DNA of 64,000 bases from Psychromonas sp. SA13A. Its GTDB lineage: Bacteria; Pseudomonadota; Gammaproteobacteria; Enterobacterales; Psychromonadaceae. This document shows, one piece after another, positions 27,917-36,846 of this stretch. The notes under the pieces are model-generated. The model worked only from the letters and a program-made list of their open reading frames with translations, was not told the DNA's origin and made no database searches. Location of the stretch: positions 1-64,000 of the forward strand of contig NZ_WTKU01000001.1 in the NCBI RefSeq assembly GCF_011378715.1, read 5' to 3'. The stretch's first letter is position 1. Every line of letters begins with the position of its first letter. The position numbers and the translations under genes were made by a program.

Positions 27917-28034
27917 AAAATTTATTCAGTGAATTTTTGTTGGGTTGCTAATTCACTGCTACTTATTCACAGTTAGTTATTAACAACTGCTTAGTCACAA
28001 CGACTTAGCCAGCTACCACTCAGCTAATAAGCTA

Positions 28035-28613
28035 TTAACCATTAACAAGGGGAGCAAGATCCGCAGGGCGATAAAATACCGATTTAAGAACTTTACCTTG
28101 GCGAACTAATTTACCTTCTAACTGTACATCTTCAGCACACTTAGCAATGATAAATTCACCTTTAACACTATCCACTAACTTCACACCTTGCTCAGCATAA
28201 AAAGCTTCTGTTTCAAGATACTCTTGTTGGTTACGACACACTTTACTCATGTTGCTTGAATGCACTTCATTCCAACACGCCATAAAATCAATATTACGTT
28301 GCTTGGCTACATTTAAAAACAGATCAACTAAATAGCTAATGGCGATATTATCTTCCACATTTTTATTGCCAAGGTGAACCACTCGCCCCATTAAAACATA
28401 CACACTATCAACAATTGCATCGGCTTGTTCAACTTTGCATGGCGCTTCTGCCAACTCTGTTAATTCTTCAATAATCAATGAGCTATGTAATGCATCTGCT
28501 TTTTCATCCAAGGTTTCTGGCGCAGCACAAGGCAGGTCAAAGGTTTCTCTAAACTGAGTAATATCAGTGTAAAGTTTGTCGTAAATTGCAGCGGTTAATT
28601 GAGTTAGTTTCAT
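28035..28613 (-). CDS. MazG-like all-alpha NTP pyrophosphohydrolase
   Basis: 192 residues. The N-terminal half carries the all-alpha NTP-PPase metal motif: IIEELTELAEA followed by EQADAIVDSVYVLMG (EExxE then ExxD). The region CWNEVHSSNMSKVC is typical of phosphoribosyl-ATP pyrophosphohydrolase-like members, and the C-terminal part is specific to this subgroup. It probably hydrolyses a nucleoside triphosphate or related pyrophosphate; the substrate is not predictable. It lies on the same strand as guaD's transcription direction but 198 bases downstream of it, so operon membership is unclear. Confidence 0.8.
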   Translation of the reverse strand: MKLTQLTAAIYDKLYTDITQFRETFDLPCAAPETLDEKADALHSSLIIEELTELAEAPCKVEQADAIVDSVYVLMGRVVHLGNKNVEDNIAISYLVDLFLNVAKQRNIDFMACWNEVHSSNMSKVCRNQQEYLETEAFYAEQGVKLVDSVKGEFIIAKCAEDVQLEGKLVRQGKVLKSVFYRPADLAPLVNG

Positions 28614-28811
28614 GGTATTTCCTGTTACAGACTAAATGAGAGCAATCAGACAAAAGGTGCTAAATTCACAAATATTAAATTAGCACCAACATTATATTTT
28701 TTGTCTTAATGGCCATCTAAATTGGCATAAAGTGTAAATTTTTTGCTCACCTATAGATAGGGATAAACAAAAAATAATTAAATCCCCTTATTATGCCAAT
28801 TCAAAACGCCC

Positions 28812-30200
28812 TTATACAGCACTATAAACTAATTTCCCGGCAACATACGTTGCTTCAACATTACGCTCATCACCTAACATCATCAAAGCGAATAACTTAT
28901 CCTGTAGGTTGTTAGAGTTCTTTAATCGTAGCTTTTGTAAATCCGTCGCTGCCCAGTTTAATGCCACAAAATCTGCTTCTTTACCTGTCACAAAATTTCC
29001 TATTTTATGATCTAAACTGAGAGATCTTGCACTGCCTAAGGTTGCTAAATACAGGCCTTTAAAGACCGACAATTTTTTGCCTTGCAACTGCATAATTTTG
29101 TAAGCTTCACTAAGTGACTGCAACTGTGAAAAGCTAGTGCCTCCGCCTACATCTGTTGCTAAGCCAACACGAATATTATTTTTATCGGCTTTTTCTAGAT
29201 CAAATAACCCACTGCCTAAAAATAAATTTGAAGTCGGACAGAATGCGATTACTGAATCCGTTTCAGACATTGCTTGCCACTCGTTTTCAGTAAGGTGGAT
29301 AGAATGTGCAAAGATAGATTTATTGCCAGTGAGTCCGTAATGCTGGTAAACATCAAAGTACCCTGCTCGCTCTGGGAAAAGTGATTTAACCCAATTAATT
29401 TCATCTATATTTTCTGATAAATGCGTTTGCACATAAACATCTGGGTATTCGGCTTTTAACTGTCCTGCAAACTGTAATTGTTCAGCTGTTGAAGTAGGCG
29501 CAAAACGCGGAGTAATCGCATATTGTAAACGCCCTTTATTATGCCACTTTTCAATTAATACTTTAGATTGGTCATAGCTCGATTGTGCGGTATCCAATAA
29601 ATAATCTGGTGCATTGCGATCCATCATCACTTTGCCTGCTATCAATCGCATATCTATTTTTTGCGCTTCTTCAAACAAAGCATCAACTGACTCAGGGTGT
29701 ACAGTACCAAATACTAATGCGCTGGTTGTACCATTTTTTAGAAGTTCATGAATAAAAAATTCAGATATTTTTTGCGCGTACTCTTTATCAGAAAATTGTT
29801 TTTCGGTAGGGAAAGTATAGGTTTCTAACCATTCTAACAATTGTGCACCGTAAGCGGCGATCATCTCAGTTTGTGGGTAATGGATATGTGTATCGATAAA
29901 ACCAGGCATAATTAATTTGCCACGCTGATCTTCAACCGACTCGCATAAGTCTGCATTTTTTTGTTCGAAAGCTTGTAATGATTTTATTTTGCCATTTTCG
30001 ATCACCATCAAACCATCTTCAATATATTGATAAGCTTCTTGTGCATTGTCGAGCTGAGCAGGATCTTCAATAAAATGTAAGAAACTGGCACGAATCGCGT
30101 TAATCGCTGATTGTTCAGAATTAGATGAAGGAGTTGGTGCTGTAGTATTTAAATTAGTACTTGGATTCGCACTTGGATTAGTATTTAGATTTTTTTGCAT
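28812..30200 (-). CDS. guaD: Guanine deaminase
   Basis: A zinc amidohydrolase converting guanine to xanthine in purine salvage and catabolism. The metal ligands are visible in PGFIDTHIHYPQTEM, VQTHLSEN, FAHSIHL and LATDVGGGTSF. ALVFGTVHPESVDALF and MMDRNAPDYLLDTAQSSYDQSK closely match E. coli GuaD. The 462 residues exceed the usual length by about 30 because of an N-terminal Asn/Pro/Ser/Thr-rich extension (MQKNLNTNPSANPSTNLN) encoded by 12-base tandem repeats. The conserved part begins at NAIRASFLHF, where I see no better start. Confidence 0.94.
   Translation of the reverse strand: MQKNLNTNPSANPSTNLNTTAPTPSSNSEQSAINAIRASFLHFIEDPAQLDNAQEAYQYIEDGLMVIENGKIKSLQAFEQKNADLCESVEDQRGKLIMPGFIDTHIHYPQTEMIAAYGAQLLEWLETYTFPTEKQFSDKEYAQKISEFFIHELLKNGTTSALVFGTVHPESVDALFEEAQKIDMRLIAGKVMMDRNAPDYLLDTAQSSYDQSKVLIEKWHNKGRLQYAITPRFAPTSTAEQLQFAGQLKAEYPDVYVQTHLSENIDEINWVKSLFPERAGYFDVYQHYGLTGNKSIFAHSIHLTENEWQAMSETDSVIAFCPTSNLFLGSGLFDLEKADKNNIRVGLATDVGGGTSFSQLQSLSEAYKIMQLQGKKLSVFKGLYLATLGSARSLSLDHKIGNFVTGKEADFVALNWAATDLQKLRLKNSNNLQDKLFALMMLGDERNVEATYVAGKLVYSAV
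30154..30194 (-). repeat. 12-bp tandem repeats at start of guaD
   Basis: Variants of GCACTTGGATTA (plus-strand reading) occur three to four times in a row and encode the NTNPSANPSTNLNT-like extension of guanine deaminase. The period is a multiple of three, so variation keeps the frame. Confidence 0.75.
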
Positions 30201-30794
30201 AGCATATTGCCCATAGTGATATTAGGTAAAATTCAGTTGAATTTAGTTAAATGAAAACTATGATTTTTGACTCGACAATACCGAGCCCTTGTTTCAAGCG
30301 TTTATTATTAACAACCGAAAATCACTAAAAGCTTACTTAATATAACCAAAATTCAGCCAAGCTTAAAGTATTAATTTACCTGTCCCCTGTAATGTTAATG
30401 AATAAACTTGTTCTCATTATTAATATCTATCGCTCTATTTTGCTCTATTTAATGACTAACTTAAATAAATGACTAACTTTACACCTCACTTATCTGCACG
30501 TTTTTTACTCAAATTGTGGTAGAATATGGCTGCATTAATGGCCTATGAGATAAATAAATGAACTAAACGGTCATAAAATTGGACTATTATCATTACAAAT
30601 AACAGACCTCGCATTACCAATACCCATATAAAAATGAAGCATCATATTTTCACCATTTGAAGCCTAGCTTTGAGATTTTGCAATGGCCCTGTAAAAACAA
30701 TTGATTTTGTTCAATTAACCTAATAATTTTTTAATATTTACTCATTACAATTAATTACTATGAGATATACTTTCCAACAACTAAGGAGGAACCA
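30201..30794. other. 594-bp intergenic region between guaD and a membrane protein gene
   Basis: AT-rich DNA between divergent genes, with repeated phrases such as AATGACTAACTT (two copies near 30453 and 30469). I see no RNA gene, convincing terminator or ORF. It should hold both promoters. An AAGGAGG at 30783-30789 belongs to the following TTG-started gene. Confidence 0.5.
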
Positions 30795-32255
30795 TTGCCC
30801 AACTTCACTTTAAAACAAGATGAGAAATTATCGATTAAACTAACCCATCATATGAAACAAGGGACGTTTAGACGTATTGACTTATATTTTTCACTTCCAA
30901 AAGAGATGGGCATCAATAAAGACACCTTAAGCGAAGTCGATTATTTTAATGCGGGCATTAACGGACGACGCGCTTACCATACCAATGGCTTGCATTTACC
31001 TCTATTACACCGTCGTTTTGCCAGTCGTATGAAACGCTCGACCGCTGAATATAAAAGTAATTTAAACCTTTTCGCATACCAATATATTTCAGCATTAGAT
31101 ACCGATGCAAATGAAGTATTGGCGATTAACGATAGTGAAGGTTTAGCTGACTTTTATCATGCGGCTGTTGATTTAACAGAGCATTGTTTAGATATTTTAA
31201 AGAAGCACAGAAGCCATCAACCAACCAGCGCCAAGCTCACTTCTATCTATGAAAATGTAGACAATTACTTATCTTGGCATACTGAACAAACCATCATGCG
31301 AATGTTGGTCAAAAAACCACGTAACAGCGAGTTTAGTGAAACACGTTTAGCGCTGTTGGCTATTTGCGATGAAGAAAATCAGTATCGCAAAAAAAAGGGC
31401 TATAACTCTGAAGCCACTTTAAAAGATCCAAACCGTATTGCTAATAAAATGCGCCTATTACGTCGCTTAATTGAATACGGGGTAATCTTTAAAAGTAGAA
31501 CGTTAATATTAGGTAATCACACTCGAAAATTAGTAACGGGCGTTGCGACCGCGCTATTGATGAGTGTGGTGTTAGTGTTGATTATTAAAACGCAAGGTGC
31601 GTTTAGCCAGTTAACCACGTTAATGATATTTATATTGGCGATCATTTATGGTGTGCGTGAAGTATTTAAAGACGAGTTTAAAAATATGCTTTGGCGTTGG
31701 ATACGGCGTGGTAAACCTAAATGGTCTCGCACATTATTCGATTCGACTAATCAACAGGAAATAGCCAGACAAAAAGTTTGGCTGGATTACAGCATCAGTA
31801 AGAAACTGCCTCAACAAAGTAGGGACTTGTTAGCTGAGCGTCATAGTCAAAATAAACAGAGTGCGCAGCTTTTGCATTACCGTATTGAATCACGTATCAG
31901 TAAACAAGGTTTTCAGGCTGGTTACGATACCATTGAAGAAAATATATTCTTTAGTCTACGCCCATTAACTCGGTTTGTGGAAGGTGGAACAGGCAAAGTA
32001 TTTGAACGCTTAGAAAGCACCTCAAATAAAGAAAAGATCCAAACTACTTCTATTGAACGACGCTACCAAATTAACGTCATTGTAGCCTTAGACCAAGGCC
32101 AATATGATGCACAGTTTGAACGTTATAGAATTACCTTGAATCGTTCAGGGATTATTGAAATAGAGAAAGCCGGTGAAGCCAAAATTAAAGACCGAGCGGA
32201 TAAAAAACTGCAATCAAAACTATACTCGTTATTGCATATTAAAAGACGTAAATGA
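30795..32255 (+). CDS. Conserved-looking membrane protein of unknown function
   Basis: 486 residues, not recognised. A long soluble N-terminal part (about 255 residues; repeated Arg/His-rich segments such as LHLPLLHRRFASRMKR) is followed by two adjacent transmembrane helices (LVTGVATALLMSVVLVLII and LTTLMIFILAIIYGV). A basic soluble C-terminal part of about 190 residues contains KMLW-like, Trp-rich and Arg-rich stretches. The short gap between helices predicts a hairpin anchor with both domains on the same side, probably cytoplasmic. The TTG start is supported by AAGGAGG six bases upstream. It stands alone, with no obvious partner. Confidence 0.8.
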   Translation: MPNFTLKQDEKLSIKLTHHMKQGTFRRIDLYFSLPKEMGINKDTLSEVDYFNAGINGRRAYHTNGLHLPLLHRRFASRMKRSTAEYKSNLNLFAYQYISALDTDANEVLAINDSEGLADFYHAAVDLTEHCLDILKKHRSHQPTSAKLTSIYENVDNYLSWHTEQTIMRMLVKKPRNSEFSETRLALLAICDEENQYRKKKGYNSEATLKDPNRIANKMRLLRRLIEYGVIFKSRTLILGNHTRKLVTGVATALLMSVVLVLIIKTQGAFSQLTTLMIFILAIIYGVREVFKDEFKNMLWRWIRRGKPKWSRTLFDSTNQQEIARQKVWLDYSISKKLPQQSRDLLAERHSQNKQSAQLLHYRIESRISKQGFQAGYDTIEENIFFSLRPLTRFVEGGTGKVFERLESTSNKEKIQTTSIERRYQINVIVALDQGQYDAQFERYRITLNRSGIIEIEKAGEAKIKDRADKKLQSKLYSLLHIKRRK

Positions 32256-32271
32256 ACGTTGAATCAAAGTA

Positions 32272-32308
32272 ATGACCGCAACCAATATTAATATTAGCTG
32301 CGGTCAGT
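32272..32308 (+). terminator. Possible hairpin after the 30795 gene
   Basis: GACCGCA and TGCGGTC form a stem with an internal AATATT inverted repeat; no T-run follows, so termination activity is uncertain. Confidence 0.4.
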
Positions 32309-32386
32309 AGCGCCTGGCAGATTCAACTTTAAAATACATAACGACAATATTGTAAAAACAGACTGCATTTAAAAACACGAGAACTT

Positions 32387-33277
32387 TTAAAACAACCAGC
32401 GCTGCAATGGTTTATCTTCGGTGATCCCAGCCCTTCCCCAACGGTCGATACTATCGACAACCAATATCTGATCAAAATCAGGTAATAATGCTTTTAGTTG
32501 AGCTGATACCTTACGTGTTGTGACTAACCACAACTCAGGCGATTCTGTTAATAACGTTGTTAAACTCGCTTTATCCTGAGCTGTCCATTCCAACTCATCT
32601 TTAAATAATCGATCCACTACAAACAACTGATTTGCCGAAGAAAAGTCTTCTAATTGATCCGAAAGTAATACAACGGAATCAATCTCTTTATCAAATAAAG
32701 TTTGCTGTTGTTGGTTAATCAGCGAGCGAATATTAATCAATAACTGTTGTTGATTTTTTTCAATTACAGGCGCTTTTTCTGGCCAAATTTTCTTTAAATC
32801 TTCACTCACAATACTTAGCATAGTGCTCAAATTATTTGGATTTAACCACGCATAAATTGAACTCTCTCCGTTCGGTAATGTAACCGATGCGATGCCTCGA
32901 CTGCGAGGAGAGAGTGATTGTGAAGCATCTATCTCAATTAGTTTGATATTCCCCTGACGCGCATAAATGAACAAAGGATCCTGCTGCCATAGTGCGCTTA
33001 ATGTAATAGCAACAGTGGCTTGCTCTCCTGCTTGATATGCTTTTTGCTCACCTTTATTTGCATACCAATTATTTAAACGATCAATACCGTAACGCTTAGG
33101 TGCTAAGTAGGTTGTGCTAATTGTTGTACCTTTCATTAACTGGGTCGCCAACATGTAAGTCACTGGTGTAGTGGTTACTATATCCTTGGCCATTAACTGA
33201 CTAGGCAATAAGAACAATATAGATAATAAAATTCGGCTAAACAGAGGTGACTTTTTTAATTTATTTAAGAGATTCAT
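32387..33277 (-). CDS. Divergent metal-ABC substrate-binding-like periplasmic protein
   Basis: 296 residues with an N-terminal signal peptide (ILLSILFLLPSQLMAKD). The layout resembles cluster A-I (ZnuA/TroA) binding proteins: TTTPVTYMLATQLM corresponds to the first strand and SSIYAWLNPNNLSTM to the usual H-x-W-x-D-P segment, followed by a long helix and a C-terminal lobe. The metal-ligand histidines expected at those places are absent (YAWLNP instead of HIWLDP). It is the last gene of the ABC operon, 2 bases after the permease. It may be an accessory or chaperone-like paralogue instead of a metal binder. The family assignment is by eye. Confidence 0.7.
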   Translation of the reverse strand: MNLLNKLKKSPLFSRILLSILFLLPSQLMAKDIVTTTPVTYMLATQLMKGTTISTTYLAPKRYGIDRLNNWYANKGEQKAYQAGEQATVAITLSALWQQDPLFIYARQGNIKLIEIDASQSLSPRSRGIASVTLPNGESSIYAWLNPNNLSTMLSIVSEDLKKIWPEKAPVIEKNQQQLLINIRSLINQQQQTLFDKEIDSVVLLSDQLEDFSSANQLFVVDRLFKDELEWTAQDKASLTTLLTESPELWLVTTRKVSAQLKALLPDFDQILVVDSIDRWGRAGITEDKPLQRWLF

Positions 33278-33279
33278 TA

Positions 33280-34155
33280 TTATTTCCTCGCCACAATTCG
33301 ATAAACCGTTGCGATTAAAAAGAAGCTAGCTGCCACTAAAATAATTGACGCGCCAGAGGGAATAGGAAGCTTTAATTCCATTGGTAACAAAGTACCAATT
33401 AAACAGCTTAACGTAGCTAATAATGAAGACAACAGAACAAAACTGCCCATGCTTCTAGTCATTAAACGTGCCGTTGCACCGGGTATTAATAGCAACGCCC
33501 CCACTAACACTGCACCAACAATTTTCACCGCAGCAATAGTCACTAAGGTGATCATCATTACAAATAAGTAATCATAAAAGTGCGTGTTATAACCACGAAC
33601 TTTAGCGATATCAGGGCTAATTGAAGCTAATAAAATACGATTAAAAGTGAACATCAACCCAACAATAATAAGTAGGCAACTGACACCTAATACTAATAAA
33701 TCAAAGTCAGTGATAGTTAATATTGAACCAAATAATACATTCTCTAACATGTGAATATTAATTTTACGTGCAACATACATTAATAATGCGGCACCACCGG
33801 CTAACGCAACAGCAAGGAACACCCCGACTAAAGTATCGTAAGGTACAGCTGTGCGGTTACGTACAAAATGTAATAACAATGCAAAGATCATGCAGAAACA
33901 GAACAAGCCAATGATTGGATTTTCAGGGGGTTCCCCTAACAATACGCCAATAGCAATCCCCGTTAATGCGGCATGCCCTACCGCCTCTGAAAAGAATGCA
34001 AGACGTTTAGCAATCACTAATGTACCTAATCCACCCAATAGTGGTCCAACGAACAAGGCAGCCACTAAAGCATTGACCATAAAACCATAGGCAAAGCTTT
34101 CACTTAACCAGCCAGCTTCCGCGCCTTGGTTTGCTAATAAACGTAACCAATCCAT
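33280..34155 (-). CDS. Metal ABC transporter permease (ZnuB/SitC-type)
   Basis: 291 residues with about eight or nine transmembrane helices, ABC-3 family. GPLLGGLGTLVIAKRLAFFSEAVGHAAL is the signature N-terminal region, and VKIVGAVLVGALLLIPGATARL and ATLSCLIGTLLP are in the expected later positions. It forms the inner-membrane channel for Zn, Mn or Fe with the ATPase upstream; its ATG overlaps the ATPase stop (TAATG), indicating coupled translation. Metal specificity cannot be read from the permease. Confidence 0.92.
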   Translation of the reverse strand: MDWLRLLANQGAEAGWLSESFAYGFMVNALVAALFVGPLLGGLGTLVIAKRLAFFSEAVGHAALTGIAIGVLLGEPPENPIIGLFCFCMIFALLLHFVRNRTAVPYDTLVGVFLAVALAGGAALLMYVARKINIHMLENVLFGSILTITDFDLLVLGVSCLLIIVGLMFTFNRILLASISPDIAKVRGYNTHFYDYLFVMMITLVTIAAVKIVGAVLVGALLLIPGATARLMTRSMGSFVLLSSLLATLSCLIGTLLPMELKLPIPSGASIILVAASFFLIATVYRIVARK

Positions 34156-34886
34156 TAAGCGACTTCCTCGTTTTGATGGTTTGAGTGGCTACGATAATGA
34201 TTAAATAATCGTTCTATTTTATTTGGCTTTAACACGTCTTCTGCCAATCCACTTTCCAATAAAGTTCCATTCACTACATGCACCACGGCCTGTAAACGGC
34301 GTACTGCACTAATATCATGATGTACAACCAAAATGGTTTTGTTTTCTTTCACAAGGTCAGCAATCAATGACTCAAAATAACGTACACCTTGGTCATCCAT
34401 ACCATTGGTAGGCTCATCCAAAATCAATAAATCAGGATCATCTAACAAGGCTTGTGCAAATAAAACTCGTTGCTGCTCGCCCCCAGACAATTGCCCCATT
34501 CTAAACATGGCGCGATCTTCCATTCCCAAACGTGCCAACTGTTGCAGCGCTTTGACCTTGTGCTTTTTATTAAAGTTAAAAAATAAAGGTGAGCGACTTT
34601 GATTAAGTAAAATAAAGTCTAATACTGTTAACGGCAAGCTAGGCTCAAAGGTCGCTTTTTGTGGCACATACCCTATTTTACCTTTGCCCTTAGGCCAATG
34701 GATATTCACCTCTCCTTTAAAAGGAGTTAATCCTAATATCGAACGTAATAGTGACGTTTTTCCTCCTCCATTAGGGCCCATGATGACATGGCATTCACCG
34801 GAACCTAATGTGGCTGAAATATCCTGTAAAACAATGTTATTTTCATAGCGTAAACTAACATGACTTAATGAAATAGAGGGGCCCAC
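34155..34886 (-). CDS. Metal ABC transporter ATP-binding protein (ZnuC/SitB-type)
   Basis: 243 residues. Walker A GPNGGGKTSLL, Q loop GYVPQKATFEPSLPLTVLDF, ABC signature LSGGEQQRVLFAQAL, Walker B DLLILDEPTNGMD and H loop VVHHDIS are complete. It powers metal uptake with the adjacent permease and binding protein. Start and stop codons overlap both neighbours by a base or so. The C-terminus is His-containing (LFNHYRSHSNHQNE), which could touch metal, though this is speculative. Confidence 0.95.
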   Translation of the reverse strand: MGPSISLSHVSLRYENNIVLQDISATLGSGECHVIMGPNGGGKTSLLRSILGLTPFKGEVNIHWPKGKGKIGYVPQKATFEPSLPLTVLDFILLNQSRSPLFFNFNKKHKVKALQQLARLGMEDRAMFRMGQLSGGEQQRVLFAQALLDDPDLLILDEPTNGMDDQGVRYFESLIADLVKENKTILVVHHDISAVRRLQAVVHVVNGTLLESGLAEDVLKPNKIERLFNHYRSHSNHQNEEVA

Positions 34887-35893
34887 TACACACCACCTTT
34901 TTGTGCCGCAGTAAACTTCATCGCTTCCACTAGCATATTTAAATTTTGACGCATTTCCACTTCAACTTTGTCCGCTCGATAAGCTCCGTGGGTCATGTGT
35001 GAGAAACGGTATAACTTAATTCCTGTTTCTTTTTCGATGGTATCAACATAACGGTTTGGCATATTTAGCTCATAAAACAATACATCGATACCAGATTCTT
35101 TAATCTTTTCGATGGTTTCTTGCAGTTGGCTTGCACTTGGCTCAACACCGTGCGCAGGTTCGATAACAGCACTGACTTGTACACCAAACTCCTGCAGAAT
35201 ATAACCATAGGCATTATGTGTAGTCGCAACTTTCATACCTGCGGTATTAATATCGCTTAAGTTCATCATTGCTTTATGTTTCATCTTTCTAAATTTCAAA
35301 GCATAAGCTCGTGCGTTTGCACGGTATAACTTAGCGTTGTCAGGGTCTATTTTAGACATTTCATTGGCAATGCTATAAACCTTTTGAATGGTTGTTGCCA
35401 CACCTACAAAGGTATGTGGATTAACAACTCCATTGCCGACAGATTGCCCCATGGCAGGTAAGAGAGGTACATCTTTATTCGCTTTGATAATAATAAGATT
35501 ATTGCGGTCAGCAGCTTTAATCACTTTTAATGCAAAATCATCGTGCCCAATAGCATTAACAACAATGACATCCATTAAATTTAAACGACGTAAATCATTG
35601 GCTTGAGGTTGGTAGTTGTGTGGGTTAAATCCTTCATCAACAAGGGGCAATACATTCACTTGGTCACCAACCACTGCTTTCACGTAGCTATAATAAGGTT
35701 GTAACGTAATGCCAACCGTTAGTTTTTTTTCTTGTCGATTCTGTTCGCTGCTTTGTTGTTTAAGTTGTTTAAGTTGCTTAGGTTGAATCTTTTGCTCATT
35801 TTTTAGATCAACTTGTGCATAGCTTTGCAAACTCGTCAGCGTTAACAATAAAAGCAATGAGAAGCGTTTAAGCATAATTAATAATGTCGCCAT
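34886..35893 (-). CDS. Metal ABC transporter substrate-binding protein (ZnuA-like)
   Basis: 335 residues with a signal peptide (LLLLLTLTSLQSYAQ). It belongs to cluster A-I binding proteins: GFNPHNYQP, NAIGHDDF, TTHNAYGYILQEFGV and a late ELNMPNRYVDTI segment hold the expected ligand positions, with further histidines in VNPHTFVG and MTHGAYRA. Between signal peptide and domain is a Gln/Lys-rich linker (PKQLKQLKQQSS) from 9-base repeats, replacing the His-rich loop of classic ZnuA. The ATG at 35893 has TAGGAAA nearby; an internal start (MLKRFS) is possible. It feeds the permease and ATPase downstream. Confidence 0.9.
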   Translation of the reverse strand: MATLLIMLKRFSLLLLLTLTSLQSYAQVDLKNEQKIQPKQLKQLKQQSSEQNRQEKKLTVGITLQPYYSYVKAVVGDQVNVLPLVDEGFNPHNYQPQANDLRRLNLMDVIVVNAIGHDDFALKVIKAADRNNLIIIKANKDVPLLPAMGQSVGNGVVNPHTFVGVATTIQKVYSIANEMSKIDPDNAKLYRANARAYALKFRKMKHKAMMNLSDINTAGMKVATTHNAYGYILQEFGVQVSAVIEPAHGVEPSASQLQETIEKIKESGIDVLFYELNMPNRYVDTIEKETGIKLYRFSHMTHGAYRADKVEVEMRQNLNMLVEAMKFTAAQKGGV

Positions 35894-35938
35894 GGAAATT
35901 TCCTAATGCTGATGTTCAGCGTCGTTTTACTGTCCAGG

Positions 35939-35974
35939 AATACTTTAATGTTCAGTAATACTTTAATGTTCAGT
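35939..35974. repeat. Perfect tandem 18-bp duplication at a gene end
   Basis: AATACTTTAATGTTCAGT is present twice without a gap (35939-35956 and 35957-35974). The right-hand copy contains the stop codon of the DUF6162 gene. Confidence 0.95.
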
Positions 35975-36511
35975 ATGTTGCTCTGTAAGTTGTGACTCAC
36001 TAAACACCACTTGAGTCCAACCTGATGTAGCTAAAGCATTTAGATCAAAAGCGGTAGCTACACTTGCTTGCGGTTTTTCCTGCAACCAAATATCAACTTG
36101 ATCACTACGGCTATTTAAAAGATAACGTATGCCACCTTTAGCCGGTGTACTTTGATATATTCCAGCAGCAACTAAAGACCAATCATGCTCACCTTGATGC
36201 GCCCAGCTTTTATCTTTTACAAAGGGAGCAATCCAATCTTGCTCCAACTGCGTTACCGCTAACCAATCTTGTTGCATCTGATAAAAATAACGGATCTCTT
36301 CATGGGCTAACCGCAGCTCAGCAATCATAGCTAAAGGAGGAGAAGGCAGATCAGTGATCAGCACTTGATGATCAGCTAAAGACTGATGTTGATGATGTGC
36401 ACTGTTATAGGGTAATAATAGTGCGCCTATTAGCAAAATTAAAAGGCATAATGTCGCTATCCAGTAACCTTCATGCCCTTTATTCTCGCTGACAACTGCT
36501 TGTATGGTCAT
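35963..36511 (-). CDS. DUF6162-type membrane-anchored periplasmic protein
   Basis: 182 residues with one N-terminal transmembrane helix (YWIATLCLLILLIGALLLP) and a periplasmic domain beginning with a His-rich segment (NSAHHQHQSLADHQ). The rest is Trp/Gln-rich (QQDWLAVTQLEQDWI, SWAHQGEHDW), and the end is EQHTEH. I believe this is DUF6162, a family seen beside metal ABC transporters; the name is from memory. The histidines could bind metal. The start overlaps the previous gene by 4 bases. The C-terminal codons lie at the edge of an 18-bp tandem duplication. Confidence 0.7.
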   Translation of the reverse strand: MTIQAVVSENKGHEGYWIATLCLLILLIGALLLPYNSAHHQHQSLADHQVLITDLPSPPLAMIAELRLAHEEIRYFYQMQQDWLAVTQLEQDWIAPFVKDKSWAHQGEHDWSLVAAGIYQSTPAKGGIRYLLNSRSDQVDIWLQEKPQASVATAFDLNALATSGWTQVVFSESQLTEQHTEH

Positions 36512-36846
36512 TTCTCAGTTATCTCGACACTATCCACTTCAACGGGATACTCGTGCCCAGAATCAAATACCAAATAGTATTCATCGGGCGTATCATTAAA
36601 AGTAGCAATAGAACGTTTATCCGTTTTCACTTTAGCAATTAAGTTATCGTCGTAGTCGTACATATTGACCTGATAGTCAACCGCTTTACTGCCATCACTA
36701 TAACCCGCTTCACATTCAATATTGTCGCCAACAATTGAACAATGCATTAGTGGATAATGCGCAAAAGCAAGCTGACTAACAGAAAGAAGACCGATACCTA
36801 TTAGACTTTTTTTAAGCAGGGCAACTGCACTCACGCGGGCAACCAC
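36508..36846 (-). CDS. Small secreted two-cysteine protein of metal-uptake operon
   Basis: 112 residues with a signal peptide (IGLLSVSQLAFA) and a short mature domain HYPLMHCSIVGDNIECEAGYSD that has two cysteines able to form a disulfide. The rest looks like a small beta-sandwich (VNMYDYDDNLIAKV, YYLVFDSGHEYPVEV). It resembles small accessory proteins found with DUF4198/NikM-type components, but I cannot name a family. The start overlaps the DUF4198 gene end and the stop overlaps the DUF6162 gene start, so it is firmly in the operon. Confidence 0.75.
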   Translation of the reverse strand: MVARVSAVALLKKSLIGIGLLSVSQLAFAHYPLMHCSIVGDNIECEAGYSDGSKAVDYQVNMYDYDDNLIAKVKTDKRSIATFNDTPDEYYLVFDSGHEYPVEVDSVEITEK

